DNA of 64,000 bases, from positions 1,841,860 to 1,905,859 of the forward strand of contig MU270015.1 of NCBI GenBank assembly GCA_021432635.1, written 5' to 3'. The first letter of the stretch is position 1, and every line of letters starts with the position of its first letter. Below, piece after piece: positions 39,780 to 50,637 of the stretch. Under the pieces are notes generated by a model. The model had not been told where the DNA came from. It did not search any database and worked only from the letters and a program-made list of their open reading frames with translations. The stretch is from Thozetella sp. PMI_491. Its lineage: Eukaryota; Ascomycota; Sordariomycetes; Chaetosphaeriales; Chaetosphaeriaceae. The translations under genes were made by a program, and so were the position numbers.

Positions 39780-42389
39780 ATGACCGAAGAAGATCGCCCC
39801 GGCATGCGAACGCTCTTAGCCCTTATGGGCGGTTCCGAGGGGGAGCTCCCTACAAATCTGGAGGACTTCGTTGCATCACTCCAATCGGTTTTGAGCACCA
39901 GCGACCCTACATCCCGTTCTATAAGGATTGATCTTCTTCGCTCATCGCTAGAAGACCTTGAAGGCGGACCAGAGCGTACTCAGCGTTTGAGAGTCCTAGC
40001 TTCAGACTTACTGGAGCACTCGCGCGCGTTCAACGACTCTAGCGCCCTCGAGGAGGCTATTGAGTACATCACGGAGGCTGCGGAGAGCATCGATGTCGAG
40101 GATCATAAGGGTCGTCTAGATTATGCTTGTCTTGCTGTGAAACTCTCCGAGTGTCTAGCATTTCGATATGTTAGCGGCCGCAACGTTGAGGATTTAGTAA
40201 GCGCAATCGACCAAGCGGTACAGGGTAGGAATTTGCTGCATGAGCTTTCAGAATACGATGGTGCCACCCTAGCACTTGTCCAAGCCCTCTCGGCCCATTG
40301 GCTATGTTTGTATTTCAAACTCAAATTCGAGGATCCTAAGACGTCCGAGTATCCGTACGATGACAACGAACTATTCAGCAAGATGATGGAGCTCGCGACA
40401 GACGCGGAAACAATAGTGGCCGATGGATCTATCGATCCAGATAAGACTGCAGCTGTCAAAGATTACATGGGAAAGACACTAGAGATCAAGTGGGAACGGG
40501 CCGAGGACAAGCGATCTACTTTTCCAGATCTACACCATGGAGTCGAGCTGGCTCGTGAGGTCGTGGCGGAGAAGGCCAGCTCCAATGATATCGCGAGTCG
40601 AGTTGATTCTATGACAAATTTGGCCCATCGTTTACACCGAGAATATTTCGCCTTCGTCACTGAAGGACTCCTCCCTCCGGGGATGGTGGATGGCCAGCCT
40701 ATCCTAGACGAAGCTATTGCTTTGTTGGAAGAGTCCATGAGCATCGGCGATTCTAGGCTAATCGATGGCCCGAGTAATACCCTGGCTTTTATTATGTACA
40801 TCCGAGAATTCCCACCGGAATACTGGGCCGGGATGCTTAGCCGCTGCGAGGTAATACTCCGGAAAAGCCTCGATGTATTGCAGGAGCTCTGGGATATCTC
40901 CTCCCAGCAAGACCAGCACGACAATGTCGCAACTTTCTACGGTATATCGAGATATGCTGCAGCCGCGGCCCTTCAAAACAATGTGGACCCCTTCGACGCG
41001 CTTGTTCTGCTGGAGAGCGGAAGGGGACGCGCAGCTACTGCGCACCTGATGGAAGCGTACGGGCTAGATGCCGCCAGGTCCTCTGTTCCGGAACTAGTCG
41101 AACGATACGAGAGGGCAAGACGAGATTTGAGAGCCGATTGGGAGTCAGCATCGCTCTATGTGCGCCGAGAAAGGCTGCGGGACCTTGAAGAACTTCGTGA
41201 TGAACTGATTTCCTCCATCGAAGGCGCCAGTCCCTCCCGGATTCCGACCCGGGACGAGGCCCTACTCCTGGCAGATACGAGAGATATAGTCGTGGTGAAT
41301 ATCACAGATCTAAGGAGCGACGCGATCATCATCTCTAAGGGCGAAATCTCGGTAGTCAACCTTCCGGAGATTGATGAGGAAGACCTCAGCCGCCGCAGCT
41401 GGGAGATTCAGACTCTGCTCGCAAAAGCAGATGACGAAGAGGATACGTTCTCAGAGCTGCATAAGCATCTCTCTAGCTTCTTGAGCCACCTCTACAAGAG
41501 TCTCGCGCGACCAGTGCTGTCCAAACTGGGCTACAGCCAGCCACATTCAGCCTCTGGTGCGTTGCCACATATCTGCTGGATACCCACTGGGATATTGTGC
41601 TTGTACCCAGTGCATGCAGCAGGCCTCGGTCTGCACAAACAAACGGATGTGATGAGTACGGTTATGTCCAGCTATGCATCTAGTGTGACAAGCCTCTGGC
41701 ATCTTCAGCAAAGACTTCGTCAAAGTGGCGGTGCCCAAGGTGGGTCTGAACCGCCCAAAGACGAAAAACAAGTATGTATCGTCTCCATGCCACAAACCCG
41801 CAATAGGCAGCCTCTAGAGCTCTCGGCAAGGGAAGTAGAGGTCATCGAAGGGTCTTTCCCGAATACCACAACCCTCACCAACGCGAGCACCCAGGCGGTG
41901 CTGTCCGCCATGGCCAAGGAGCCCCCTATTCTCCACCTCTCTTGCCACGGAGAGGTAGACTACGACTGGCCGCTGCAGAGCAACCTTCTGACGGAGGACT
42001 GGCAGATAGACCCACTCACCGTCAGCAAGCTTCAGCTCCTCAACCTCGGGAAATCCAGACTAGCATACTTGTCCGCTTGCTTTACGGCGAATGCCGGTGT
42101 CGAAAACCAGCAAGACGAGAGCGTGCACCTCGCTGGGGCGTTGCAACTCGCCGGCTTCTCCAACGTGATTGGGGCGGCTTGGTATGTAGGGGAGCAGGCG
42201 TCGCTGGAGGTGATGACGCGCTTCTACCACCATCTTGCGCGGGCAAATATGGATGCGGGGTGGTCGAGAGTCGCCACCGAGGCATTGCATTTCGCCGTGT
42301 TGGACTTTCGCGAGACAACAAGGACGGCCGGGAATCGTGGGAGGGGTGACCCCGTCACTTGGGCTCCGTTCATGGCATTTACCTGCTAG
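39780..42389 (+). CDS. TPR-like/CHAT caspase-fold protease
   Basis: A single-exon gene of 869 residues. The N-terminal two thirds (about 60-460) is helical, with TPR-like helix pairs such as DSSALEEAIEYITEAAESI and ILDEAIALLEESMSI. The C-terminal CHAT domain (about 480-869) shows FDALVLLESGRGR just before it and the core catalytic blocks PPILHLSCHGEVD (His723) and RLAYLSACFTANAG (Cys767). They are 44 residues apart, as in CHAT and other caspase-clan proteases. VHLAGALQLAGFSNVIGAAW follows, another typical CHAT block. Both active-site residues are intact. There is no NB-ARC or NACHT domain. CHAT proteases act on partner proteins, such as Csx30 in Craspase and gasdermin in bacteria. The divergent gasdermin-like gene is the obvious candidate substrate, which is inference. 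Confidence 0.88.
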   Translation: MTEEDRPGMRTLLALMGGSEGELPTNLEDFVASLQSVLSTSDPTSRSIRIDLLRSSLEDLEGGPERTQRLRVLASDLLEHSRAFNDSSALEEAIEYITEAAESIDVEDHKGRLDYACLAVKLSECLAFRYVSGRNVEDLVSAIDQAVQGRNLLHELSEYDGATLALVQALSAHWLCLYFKLKFEDPKTSEYPYDDNELFSKMMELATDAETIVADGSIDPDKTAAVKDYMGKTLEIKWERAEDKRSTFPDLHHGVELAREVVAEKASSNDIASRVDSMTNLAHRLHREYFAFVTEGLLPPGMVDGQPILDEAIALLEESMSIGDSRLIDGPSNTLAFIMYIREFPPEYWAGMLSRCEVILRKSLDVLQELWDISSQQDQHDNVATFYGISRYAAAAALQNNVDPFDALVLLESGRGRAATAHLMEAYGLDAARSSVPELVERYERARRDLRADWESASLYVRRERLRDLEELRDELISSIEGASPSRIPTRDEALLLADTRDIVVVNITDLRSDAIIISKGEISVVNLPEIDEEDLSRRSWEIQTLLAKADDEEDTFSELHKHLSSFLSHLYKSLARPVLSKLGYSQPHSASGALPHICWIPTGILCLYPVHAAGLGLHKQTDVMSTVMSSYASSVTSLWHLQQRLRQSGGAQGGSEPPKDEKQVCIVSMPQTRNRQPLELSAREVEVIEGSFPNTTTLTNASTQAVLSAMAKEPPILHLSCHGEVDYDWPLQSNLLTEDWQIDPLTVSKLQLLNLGKSRLAYLSACFTANAGVENQQDESVHLAGALQLAGFSNVIGAAWYVGEQASLEVMTRFYHHLARANMDAGWSRVATEALHFAVLDFRETTRTAGNRGRGDPVTWAPFMAFTC

Positions 42390-42716
42390 TGCCTTTTGTT
42401 CTCCAGGAGGAGGTTCTGAAAGGTGCAAAAATATCGACTCTTCCTGATCCCCTTGTTCAAGTCCCGACGGAGAGTTGGAGAAGCTCTAAAAAGGTATAGT
42501 TCCTAGTGGTACGCACTCCCATTTTCGGAAGTACTACTAGGAGGTAATTCGAGCTACCCCAGTTGCCGTAAATCTTTGATTTAGGTGCCGAAGAGGTCCG
42601 GCTAATGTCGAGCCGACCACCGAGCCACCTAGTTTTAATACCGAACAGTACGGTGGAAAGTGGGCAAGACTCCCAAATCCTTCTGGATAGGCCACGATTG
42701 GCACAAGATTAGCACC
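42390..42716. other. Intergenic region
   Basis: 327 bp between the CHAT gene and the next gene in the same direction. No other gene is seen. Confidence 0.45.
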
Positions 42717-43625
42717 ATGACCGCGATCACAGCGACGCAACTTGACATTGAGGAGACGGCTCGCACTACGCAGGCTAACCTGAATTATTTGCTTCCGGGG
42801 CCCAAGATCAACCGTCGCTTCGTGGCGGCCGGCGTCGAGACGAATACTGGGCGGTATGGGCCTTACCCGACCACAATCCGAGATGGCCGTTCCATCAAGG
42901 ACCACTTTTCGTTCGACAAGCACGGGTTCCAGCTTCTTGATGCGCCTACCGTAATTGCGGATTTCCATCAAAAGGATGAGGTCGAGGCCAAATACAAGGA
43001 CGAGGTGTGTGGCTACGTCCAGCGTGCCTTCGGTGCCGACCTAGTGGTGCCGACGAGCTGGATGATCCGCACGTCCGGGAGCCTGCCGGAGCCGAAGAAG
43101 ACGGACGAGCCGTACCGCCATTATGGAGGCATCCAGCCACCTGCGGGCGAGGTGCACGTTGACACGGAGCCGAGCCGCCAGCTCGCAGCCGCTCAGCGCA
43201 TTTATGAGCGCACCCGGCCCGGCGGTCCGGGGTTTAAGCGTTTCATCATCTCCAGCTTCTGGCGCGCCTTCTCCGAGCCCCCTCAGGCATGCCCCTTAGC
43301 AGTGTGTGACGCGAGGAGCGTGCGGGATGACGAGGGAACGCCCAATGTCCTCTGGATCGTCGACAAGATCCCCGAAGGCGACGCTATGTTCGCGGATATG
43401 GATGATGACAAGCAGCTGGCGGCTGCCATTTTTCGCCATAACCCCGAGCACCGGTGGTGGTATTTCTCGGGCATGGCGCGCGACGAAGGCCTATTGTTCA
43501 AATTTCACGACAGCGACCGTAGCGTAGGCTGGCGTACGCCTCATACCGCTTTCTGGGACGACAGCTTCCCCGGCGCCAATGTGCGCGAGAGTATCGAGTG
43601 CCGAACCATTGCATTCTTTGAGTGA
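42717..43625 (+). CDS. CmcJ/AsaB-like oxygenase (GA4 desaturase-type family)
   Basis: A single-exon gene of 302 residues. The ATG at 42717 has a near-perfect context (AGCACCATGACC) and is preferred to the in-frame ATG at 42660. The family signature is VHVDTEPSRQ (the HxD of a non-haem iron site), then RFIISSFWRAFSEPPQACPL, DARSVRDDEG, WWYFSGMARDEGLLFKFHDS, and TPHTAFWDDSFP with the second His and Asp region. Fungal members such as AsaB, and NvfI-like enzymes, act in secondary metabolism as oxygenases or desaturases using Fe(II) and 2-oxoglutarate. No secondary-metabolite core enzyme is seen in this window, so its pathway is unknown. Confidence 0.8.
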   Translation: MTAITATQLDIEETARTTQANLNYLLPGPKINRRFVAAGVETNTGRYGPYPTTIRDGRSIKDHFSFDKHGFQLLDAPTVIADFHQKDEVEAKYKDEVCGYVQRAFGADLVVPTSWMIRTSGSLPEPKKTDEPYRHYGGIQPPAGEVHVDTEPSRQLAAAQRIYERTRPGGPGFKRFIISSFWRAFSEPPQACPLAVCDARSVRDDEGTPNVLWIVDKIPEGDAMFADMDDDKQLAAAIFRHNPEHRWWYFSGMARDEGLLFKFHDSDRSVGWRTPHTAFWDDSFPGANVRESIECRTIAFFE

Positions 43626-44137
43626 GGCGGCGGTTTGGAGGAGCGAAGCCACCATGTTTCTAGGTTCCATTGTGCGTTTTGACAAACGCCAAGAGCGGAT
43701 AGGTAGAGAGACGCGCCCTAGCGATGGCGAGATCCGAAATAAATTTCTTGCACGAACGGAGGCCGTGGCGATCTGAGATACCTTCAATTCATATATGATG
43801 GCGAGGTGCTTCGAATTGAGCCAAGAGTCCCCGCAAGCGTTACGTGTATTAGTGCGGCGCTTGTTTCTTATCTGCTGCCGGACCTGATAGCAGGAGTTCG
43901 GCGACATCGAGTGGTGGAGCAGTAAAGGCCCGGCATCGGCCTTACCCCTTCGGCATATACGGGATGTACCGAAATGTGCTCCGCCCCCAGGAGTCACCCG
44001 GGCCGGGTGTATCTATCTAACTGCCTCATGCCCAAGCGATAATGTCCGTAATCACAACCTCATCTTAGGTACCTTGCTGCGTACAGCTTCGAGATACGTG
44101 GTCCCCAAGCGCCGAGTCGTGTTGTTAAATCAGAAGG
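43626..44137. other. Intergenic region
   Basis: 512 bp without a supported gene, between two genes in the same direction. Confidence 0.45.
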
Positions 44138-45326
44138 ATGGCATCTACGGCTGCCATGTCAAATATTCTAGTAGTTGGGTTCGGAGGGATCGGGACAATC
44201 ACGGCGTACAATTTAGAAGCCGGCGGCCTTGCGACAGTGACTGGAGTTTTGCGCTCAAACTACGACCTGGTTACCAAGCATGGATTCAAGATATGGTCTT
44301 GTGATCACGGCGATATCCCCTCATGGAGACCAACGAACGGTATGTGAGTATGTCCCATGATAGTGAGTTAGTGCTAACTTTAACCTAGTCGTGAAGCAAG
44401 TGCCGGATGTAAAAGACGGAGCGACAGCACCGTATGATTATATCGTTGTGTGCACCAAGAATATACCCGACATTCCTCCTACGGTCTCTGAGGTCATCGC
44501 GCCTGCCGTGACTCCCGGTCACACCGTCATCGTTCTGATCCAGAATGGGCTCAACATTGAAAAGCCGATCCTACAAGCATTCCCAAGCAACATTGTGGTA
44601 TCGGGAATCTCGCGTATGAGCTCGACTGAAACGAAGCCCGGTCAAATTTTCCATCAAGACCACGACACCCTGATCATCGGAGCTTTCCGAAACTCAAGCC
44701 TAGAGATAGAAAAGGAGATCGTGGCTGCTAAGCACTTCACGGATCTCTATAATGCCAGCGGAAAGGCAACCGGCGAATACGCAGAGGACGTCGCTTTCAT
44801 GCGGTGGAGGAAGCTGTGCTATAATGCATCCTTCAACTCATTATGCGCCATCACCGGGCTGGACACCTCGAAGGTCCGGCTTGCCAAGACACCGGTCACC
44901 GAGCTTCTGCTTCCCGTTATGATGGAGATCAAGGGCATTGCGCGGGCAGCTGGCGTCAATCTAGCGCCCGATCAAGAAGATGTTGCCCTAGATGCCGACC
45001 CTATCGACGGATACTTCCGGCCAAGCATGCAGCAGGATATTGAGAAGGTCAGTGGTGGTTGATTTGAGTATGTTCTACATACGGTCGCTAACATAAGTTA
45101 ACTCGGATAGGGGAACTTTATGGAAGTGGAAATCATCGTAGGAGAGCCTGTGAGGGAAGCCCAACGGCTTGGCGTACCGGCGCCTACTCTTACCTTCATC
45201 TACTCGCTCTTGAAGGCACTGCAGGCCAGGACGAAGATGGCGAAGGGCATGATTGAGCTCCCGCCCATGAAAGACTACGGAGCAGGCGATTTACTAACCG
45301 CGTCAAAAGAAGAGGATACGCAGTGA
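44138..45326 (+). CDS. 2-dehydropantoate 2-reductase (ketopantoate reductase) family
   Basis: Three exons: 44138-44339, 44389-45047 and 45111-45326, with introns of 49 nt (GTATGT...CCTAG) and 63 nt (GTCAGT...GATAG); 358 residues. The start is ATG at 44138; ATG at 44156 is also possible. NADPH-binding motif VVGFGGIG is near the N-terminus, followed by VVCTKN (catalytic region Lys and Asn), VLIQNGLNIE, and the C-terminal WRKLCYNASFNSLCAITG. The third exon gives DIEKGNFMEVEIIVGEPVRE, the SMxQDxxxGRxTE-like motif, which fixes the second splice. It would reduce ketopantoate or a related 2-oxo acid. Many fungal genomes carry several paralogues of this family, so its role in pantothenate synthesis is not certain. 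Confidence 0.85.
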
Positions 45327-47703
45327 ATCTAATAACTCAGCTAAGTCCGTAAAAACTTTGTAAGGCCAAATGTAGTTAGCTAGTTATTTAACACTATCGG
45401 GACTTGTTTTCACACTGAACGGGTGCTGCTAGATCTATATCAAATCGTCAGCTTGTCTTTGCTTGGCCAGCCATGTAATGAACTGTTCCTGGATAGTGCA
45501 GAACGGTGGTTCCACTCTGGGCCAGCGCAGCGATTTTCACATCACCTGGAATGTGTGGGATAAACCTACGTCTGCTGATAACTCACTCATCGTGAAAAAC
45601 TTCGTCTCATGGCTTTAGGATACGCCTCAGCCTTGCACAAGCGGCGTAGAAGGAATCCGTTTCATCAGAAACTAGCAGGCAGGATGTACCTGCGACAGCG
45701 GTGGCAACTTTGGGAACGGCTAGACCGTGATCCAATAAGGGGCGAACTATGGCGTTAAACAAGCGCAGGCGACCGTACCCGAACTCGGATGTCACTTGGA
45801 GCATCATCAACTTTAGAGCCTGGCAGAACATAGACTGTCCCGCCGACACAGCCCAAAACGACGCGAGCATGCTCCAGTTGCAGCCCGTTAAGGCGATAAG
45901 CCAGCACTAGCGGATTGATCGGCTGGACTACGATAGCTATAGTCCCAAAAGCCAAGGAGGCGAAGTTCTTGGACGGTCATGGCTCCTTGAAGTATCGAGC
46001 AATCTGATTTGGAACGATGGACCGGGGCCTCGTTGCAGCCGTAGATTTTGATGGAGGCTCCCTGAAAGCTGACATCGATTGCTTATCCGTTTGCAGGAGC
46101 AAGATAACTACCGGCAAACCCATCAGACACAAGCAGGCACATCATTTGCTCTCAGTTATGCCATGCGAGATATCATTACGCTTAATCGAGAAACATTAAC
46201 CTTGCCAAGCTCATGGTCGAAGCATGTTGAGCTCCCTGCTAGGGGCCCATGTAACTACAATCGACCATCTGGAAATATGGGGATTCCTTCTTGAGTCTTA
46301 CCGTTCTCGATACGATCTGCACGTGGCGTCCGACAGCCTTATGGAGATGTCAACCGTTGGTCATACGTGTTTATATCGGGGAGAGGCCGGCTTGTGCCAG
46401 GGGCGAGGGACTTTTGAATCGCGCACGGCCACACCACTACCTTTAGCGCGTTTCCTGGAGTGAAATGGCATCTCGAGCCGGCTGGTGACTAGATCGGCGG
46501 CGGACAGCCGCCTAGGTACCATCTAAGGTAAGCTACGGCAGTGTTTGACCCTTGGCATGCGCTCTCAAGACGGTTGTCTTCCTGTTTTATGTGATAAGTC
46601 TTCAATGGGCTACCAGTTTTCTGTGCCTCCGAGGATACTGGTTAATAGAGTTCTCAGGGTATTTGTAGCGTAACATTTGAATTTCACTCTGCAAGATCCT
46701 TTCTAGCTGTCCTCTGGTGACTCGAGTGCTTGCTGCTCGGCTTCTGAGCGCTTCTCGGGAGCGGGCTGACACTCCGCTACTTGGACTAGAAAGCGAGGCC
46801 TTGGGATACCTCTATGATCGGGCTGTGCGACGTCATTCTTGTCCACGAATTCTCATTCCGGGGAATCGTGCCGTCCTTTGAACACGAGGAGCCTACATAG
46901 TTCCAAGTCCGCCATTGGTCTCGTGGCTTGTTGTTGCCACTCTTGGCGATAAACTGTTTTGACTGTCGGTTCCGGCTGCCCAAATGAAGAGGCCGAGGGC
47001 GATGGAGACTTGTCGGGGCCTCGCACGCTGCCGGTACGAGGCGGCGCCACATCTCTATCTCTCGCTACAAGTATATTCCCAGTTGGCAGGCGTCGCTAGA
47101 GAGCCATCGCGTGGGTTACAGTGGGTCGCTCGCGTTCCTCCTACCTTAGCGTGTGCGAAGTTGACGAAATGACCCATGATTGGGTACAAGATCGATCGCC
47201 CTGTATTTCGCCCTATTGGTATGATGCATCTCACCTCAGACGCTCCCCGCGATCGAGGCTAATGAGATTGTGAAGGGCGGCCGTATTTCTGCTTTCTGCC
47301 CCTCGCATAAACGTTAGTTCCCTGCCGGTCGCGTGTCGCACTGCTGGGAATCGCGGTAGATGGGTAAGTAGCCCCATCGCCCTAGCCCACACGAGAGATC
47401 TCGGCCTTGCTCACGGACCTCGTGCTCGTGGGCCTTTGGTCCACAGAGCTAGCCAGAGGGGAGACATTGGAGCTTCTCCTCAGTACTAACGATTGCGAAT
47501 CGCGATTTGCGAGAGTCCAGCGGAGAGATTACCCTTGCTTAGATATGCCGCCCGCTGCGGAAGCCTCACAGGACTGGAGCCCAAGACTGTGGGTATGACT
47601 GTGGGTAAAGAACATCAATCAGCATGTACATATATAGAAAGATCGATGCCCAGCATCTGGGGAACCCAGTCGCGGTAGTGAACCGCGCAGGACTTTTGAC
47701 AGT
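45327..47703. other. Gene-poor region, 2.4 kb
   Basis: No gene is supported on either strand. Short frames are scattered (for example at 45607-45955 on the minus strand), with no recognisable motif. A small direct repeat, GACTGTGGGTA, occurs twice around 47585-47606. A TATATA-like box at about 47628-47635 precedes the CFEM gene. Confidence 0.5.
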
Positions 47704-49384
47704 ATGCGGCCATTTGTTGGTCTCGCCGCTCTCCTGGCATTCGCAACAGGGGCGCGAGCACAGGCTAGCCTGGTGAATCAAATACTCCAGGAAGCACCAG
47801 AATGCTCCGTAAGTTCCCTAGAAGCCCCTTGAGTAAATTTCCCTTTCCTCCAATTGACGGAAAGCTCCGGCCTACAGCTCCCTTGTATTACCCCGATCTT
47901 CACCACCGGCGTTTGCTCGCTCGACAGCATCGCGCCTTGCGTATGCACCAATATCACTCTACAGTCTGAGCTGTCTACTTGCGTCCAGACCTCATGCCCT
48001 TTTAGTGACCAAGTTGGTATGCCTCAAATTCACTCTATTTGGGGGCAGGCCTCAATTTCAAGCCATCACTAACTCTCGGGGTCCCTTAAGCCGCGGTGAC
48101 CGTCGAGACAGCTCTGTGCAGCGCCTATCCGAAAGAATCAAGGAGCAATTCGGTGCGGCTCACAGCAATTTTATGCACCGCCTTCATCGTGCCGGTCATC
48201 CTACTCCGATTCTACTCTCGATGGACAGTAACAAAACGACTGGGATGGGACGACTACACAACGTTGATATCACTCTCTGCTCATCTCGCTGTGTCTGGTA
48301 TCGAAATTGCTAGTTCGTGGCTCTATCTAATCCTCAATCTGCAAGCCCCATGGCATGTTAACTTACCAACAGGCGCGTCTATGGGCTTCGGGATGCACTA
48401 TTGGAATATCGAACCAGAAAATGGGACAATTTTACTGCAGGTAAAGAGTCCTCGGTTGACTATCTACCGGGACGATGGAATCTGACACAACTTGACAGCT
48501 TTTTTGGGTCGTCCAGATGCTCTATATCGTCATCACTGTGACCACCAAGCTTGCCATCCTCTTCATGCTCGGCCGAATTTTCTCGACTCCGGGATTCGAG
48601 CTCGCCGTCAAGATCCTCACTGCAGTCCTGGTTCTTCACGGGATTGCCTTTGTGCTCGTCGACGCCCTCCAGTGCATTCCTGTTTACTCAATATGGGACC
48701 GCTATGTGTCAGAACGTCACTGTCTCAATATCACTGCTGCCGGTTATGCCTTGGCAGCCGCTAGCATCGCCGAAGATATTGCGATCCTGCTATTGCCTGT
48801 GCCATGGGTGATGCAACTCAACATCAGCACAAGAAAGCGTGTTTTGATCGGATCCATCTTCGGTATTGGGTCATTGTAAGAGAACCCTGACAACGGCAGA
48901 TCGCTGGCCCTGAGGACTAACGGCTTCCAGTGCGTGCGTTACTAGCATGATTCGAATACAATACCTAGTCCGGTTTAGCTCTTCATACGATACAACATGT
49001 ATGGCAGCGTCCTCATTTCTTCGGCAATGGATTTCCCTGGCTAACCATGGCGTCATAGGGGACAATGTCGATATTGTCATCTGGTCCGTGATCGAAGGCT
49101 TCACAGCTTTGCTGTGCGGCAGTCTGCCTGCCATCTGGCCACTTGTGAGCCGCTTTGCCAGCACAGGCTCAACACTCAGATCTCAGAAAGTGGAAAGCTC
49201 GAGGCGGACTGACACTACTGGTCCATCCATTCGAATGCGCCGATATCCGACATCCTTCACAGAGCTTAATGGAAGTGACAATACTTTGGAGCGGCCAGAC
49301 AGCACAGACCGTGTTCCAGCGGCGCGGCGCTCAGACGACCACGGACTTGACCTGGAAAATGCTGTCACGAAACAAGAGCAATGA
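47704..49384 (+). CDS. CFEM-domain seven-transmembrane receptor (Pth11-like)
   Basis: Six exons: 47704-47808, 47878-48016, 48091-48440, 48499-48875, 48931-48998 and 49059-49384; introns of 55-74 nt; 454 residues. The phases all agree. Exon 1 gives a signal peptide (MRPFVGLAALLAFATGARA). The CFEM domain follows, with its eight cysteines split over exons 1-3: ECS-LPC, GVCSLDSIAPCVC, STCVQTSC and ALCSAYP. Then comes the rhodopsin-like fungal membrane domain with seven hydrophobic segments, including the first-loop motif RLGWDDYTTL and LFWVVQMLYIVITVTTKLAI. WDNVDIVIWSVIEGFTALLC is near the end, before a polar Ser/Thr-rich tail. Family members such as Pth11 are plasma-membrane sensors in plant-associated fungi. 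The substrate or ligand is unknown. Confidence 0.88.
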
Positions 49385-49898
49385 AGGGACAAATTAGTTC
49401 TCAATCCTCGAGCCGGCTGGCTCAATACGGACACGAAGACTATGAAAATGTTCATGCAGGTCTGGAACGCGGAGCGCTTCACAAATGTCACTCTTGTCGA
49501 CCCCGAGCTCGGCCCTCCCAGCTCGTTTCTGCCTGCGCTCGACCCAAGAATAATCTTGCTAAAGCCACACTACACCTTATCAGACACAAAGCACACCTTT
49601 TTCACTGGAAAATACTTAGTCCCGGCAAAGCAACGTCTCAGGCCTCAACAAAATGACTTGATTGCGACAGGTCTAGACCTTGTGGTCCGGAGCATCTTCA
49701 ATAAATTCTTCACGTATTCTTGTCCGAAGAGATAGGGTAAACAGAGGTAGAACGCAGGACTTTGTACATAGGAAACAATTGAATATAATAGCCAAGCAGG
49801 ACTGTCGGTGTCGAATGAGCACTGGGGAACGCCAGCGAGCTAGCTGTGAGCGGGGGTTAAGTAGGAGCAATGCTTATCTACCAGAGCGGACTTCTTCG
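49385..49898. other. Intergenic region between convergent genes
   Basis: About 500 bp between two convergent genes. A 97-codon open frame on the plus strand (49442-49735) shows no known motif and no good start context, so I treat it as non-coding. Confidence 0.4.
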
Positions 49899-50637
49899 TT
49901 ATATGTGGAGGTCCGTTTGAACATTTAACACTTGTGCAATCTGAAACCCCACAAAGAAAGTTCCATTCACGGTGCCCACTCTCAGGCTGGCGCTCCCCAC
50001 AAAGAGCGAGTTCTGTAGGTCCGAATACTTGTTATTGCCCGCCGAGATAGTCCAGCTGGCGACGGATGTGAAATCACCCCACTTCGCTGGTGGAACATCC
50101 CTCTGGCCACCCACGAGAGCCGCGACCTCTGGGGTGTTGCCCTCGATTCCAGTAGCTTGGACGCGGACGAAGTCTGGTGGATTGTCATCAGTTTGGCAGA
50201 GGACGTCAATGTCGAGGCGGAGAAAATTGGCCGATGGATCGACTGAAAGGTAGTCACCACCGCGGACCACGCGGGCGCTTATTGCTGGCGAAAACTAAGA
50301 TACGAAGAGATTTAGGTGCCAGATCGTATATGCACAAGGCGAGAGAGACAGCTTACCCCAGGCGAAGATGTCATCACCCCATCGATGACATCGACATAGG
50401 TCAGCGTGGACCCGGTCGGCAGCGTACCCACGGTAACCTGTGTATCTTGACTTAGCTTTCCTTTGCGCCAAATCCGATTAAAGGCTCGGTGCCTTACTGG
50501 TAGTTTGGCGGTGACCTATTATCGTAGTGAGCAAGGGAGATTCGTCGAACAGGAGCATATATAGTGCAAACCAGGAGGGGTATAGGAGGGTCACTAACGT
50601 TGAGAAACAGTGCCGGGACCAGCGATTGAAAAAGCAT
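49899..50637 (-). CDS. Small secreted DUF3237-like protein
   Basis: Proposed four exons: 50637-50599, 50515-50498, 50437-50357 and 50294-49899; 177 residues, all phase 0. The first exon encodes a hydrophobic start (MLFQSLVPALFLN), consistent with a signal peptide; the second is a micro-exon of 18 nt (VTAKLP). The body has VTVGTLPTGSTLTYVDVIDG, SARVVRGGDYLSVDPS, and then NSLFVGSASLRVG and FFVGFQI, matching the layout of DUF3237 proteins (an N-terminal G-rich part, a W...NSLFVG motif and a C-terminal strand). The family is a small beta-barrel of unknown function. The last two exons are firm; the start and micro-exon are my reconstruction. Confidence 0.6.

Noticed and set aside
45607-45955. Overlapping minus-strand frames that might be a decayed gene
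   Set aside because: No recognisable family and no conserved block; could be chance.
49442-49735. A 97-codon plus-strand frame after the CFEM gene
   Set aside because: No motif, and its position fits the 3' untranslated part of the CFEM transcript.
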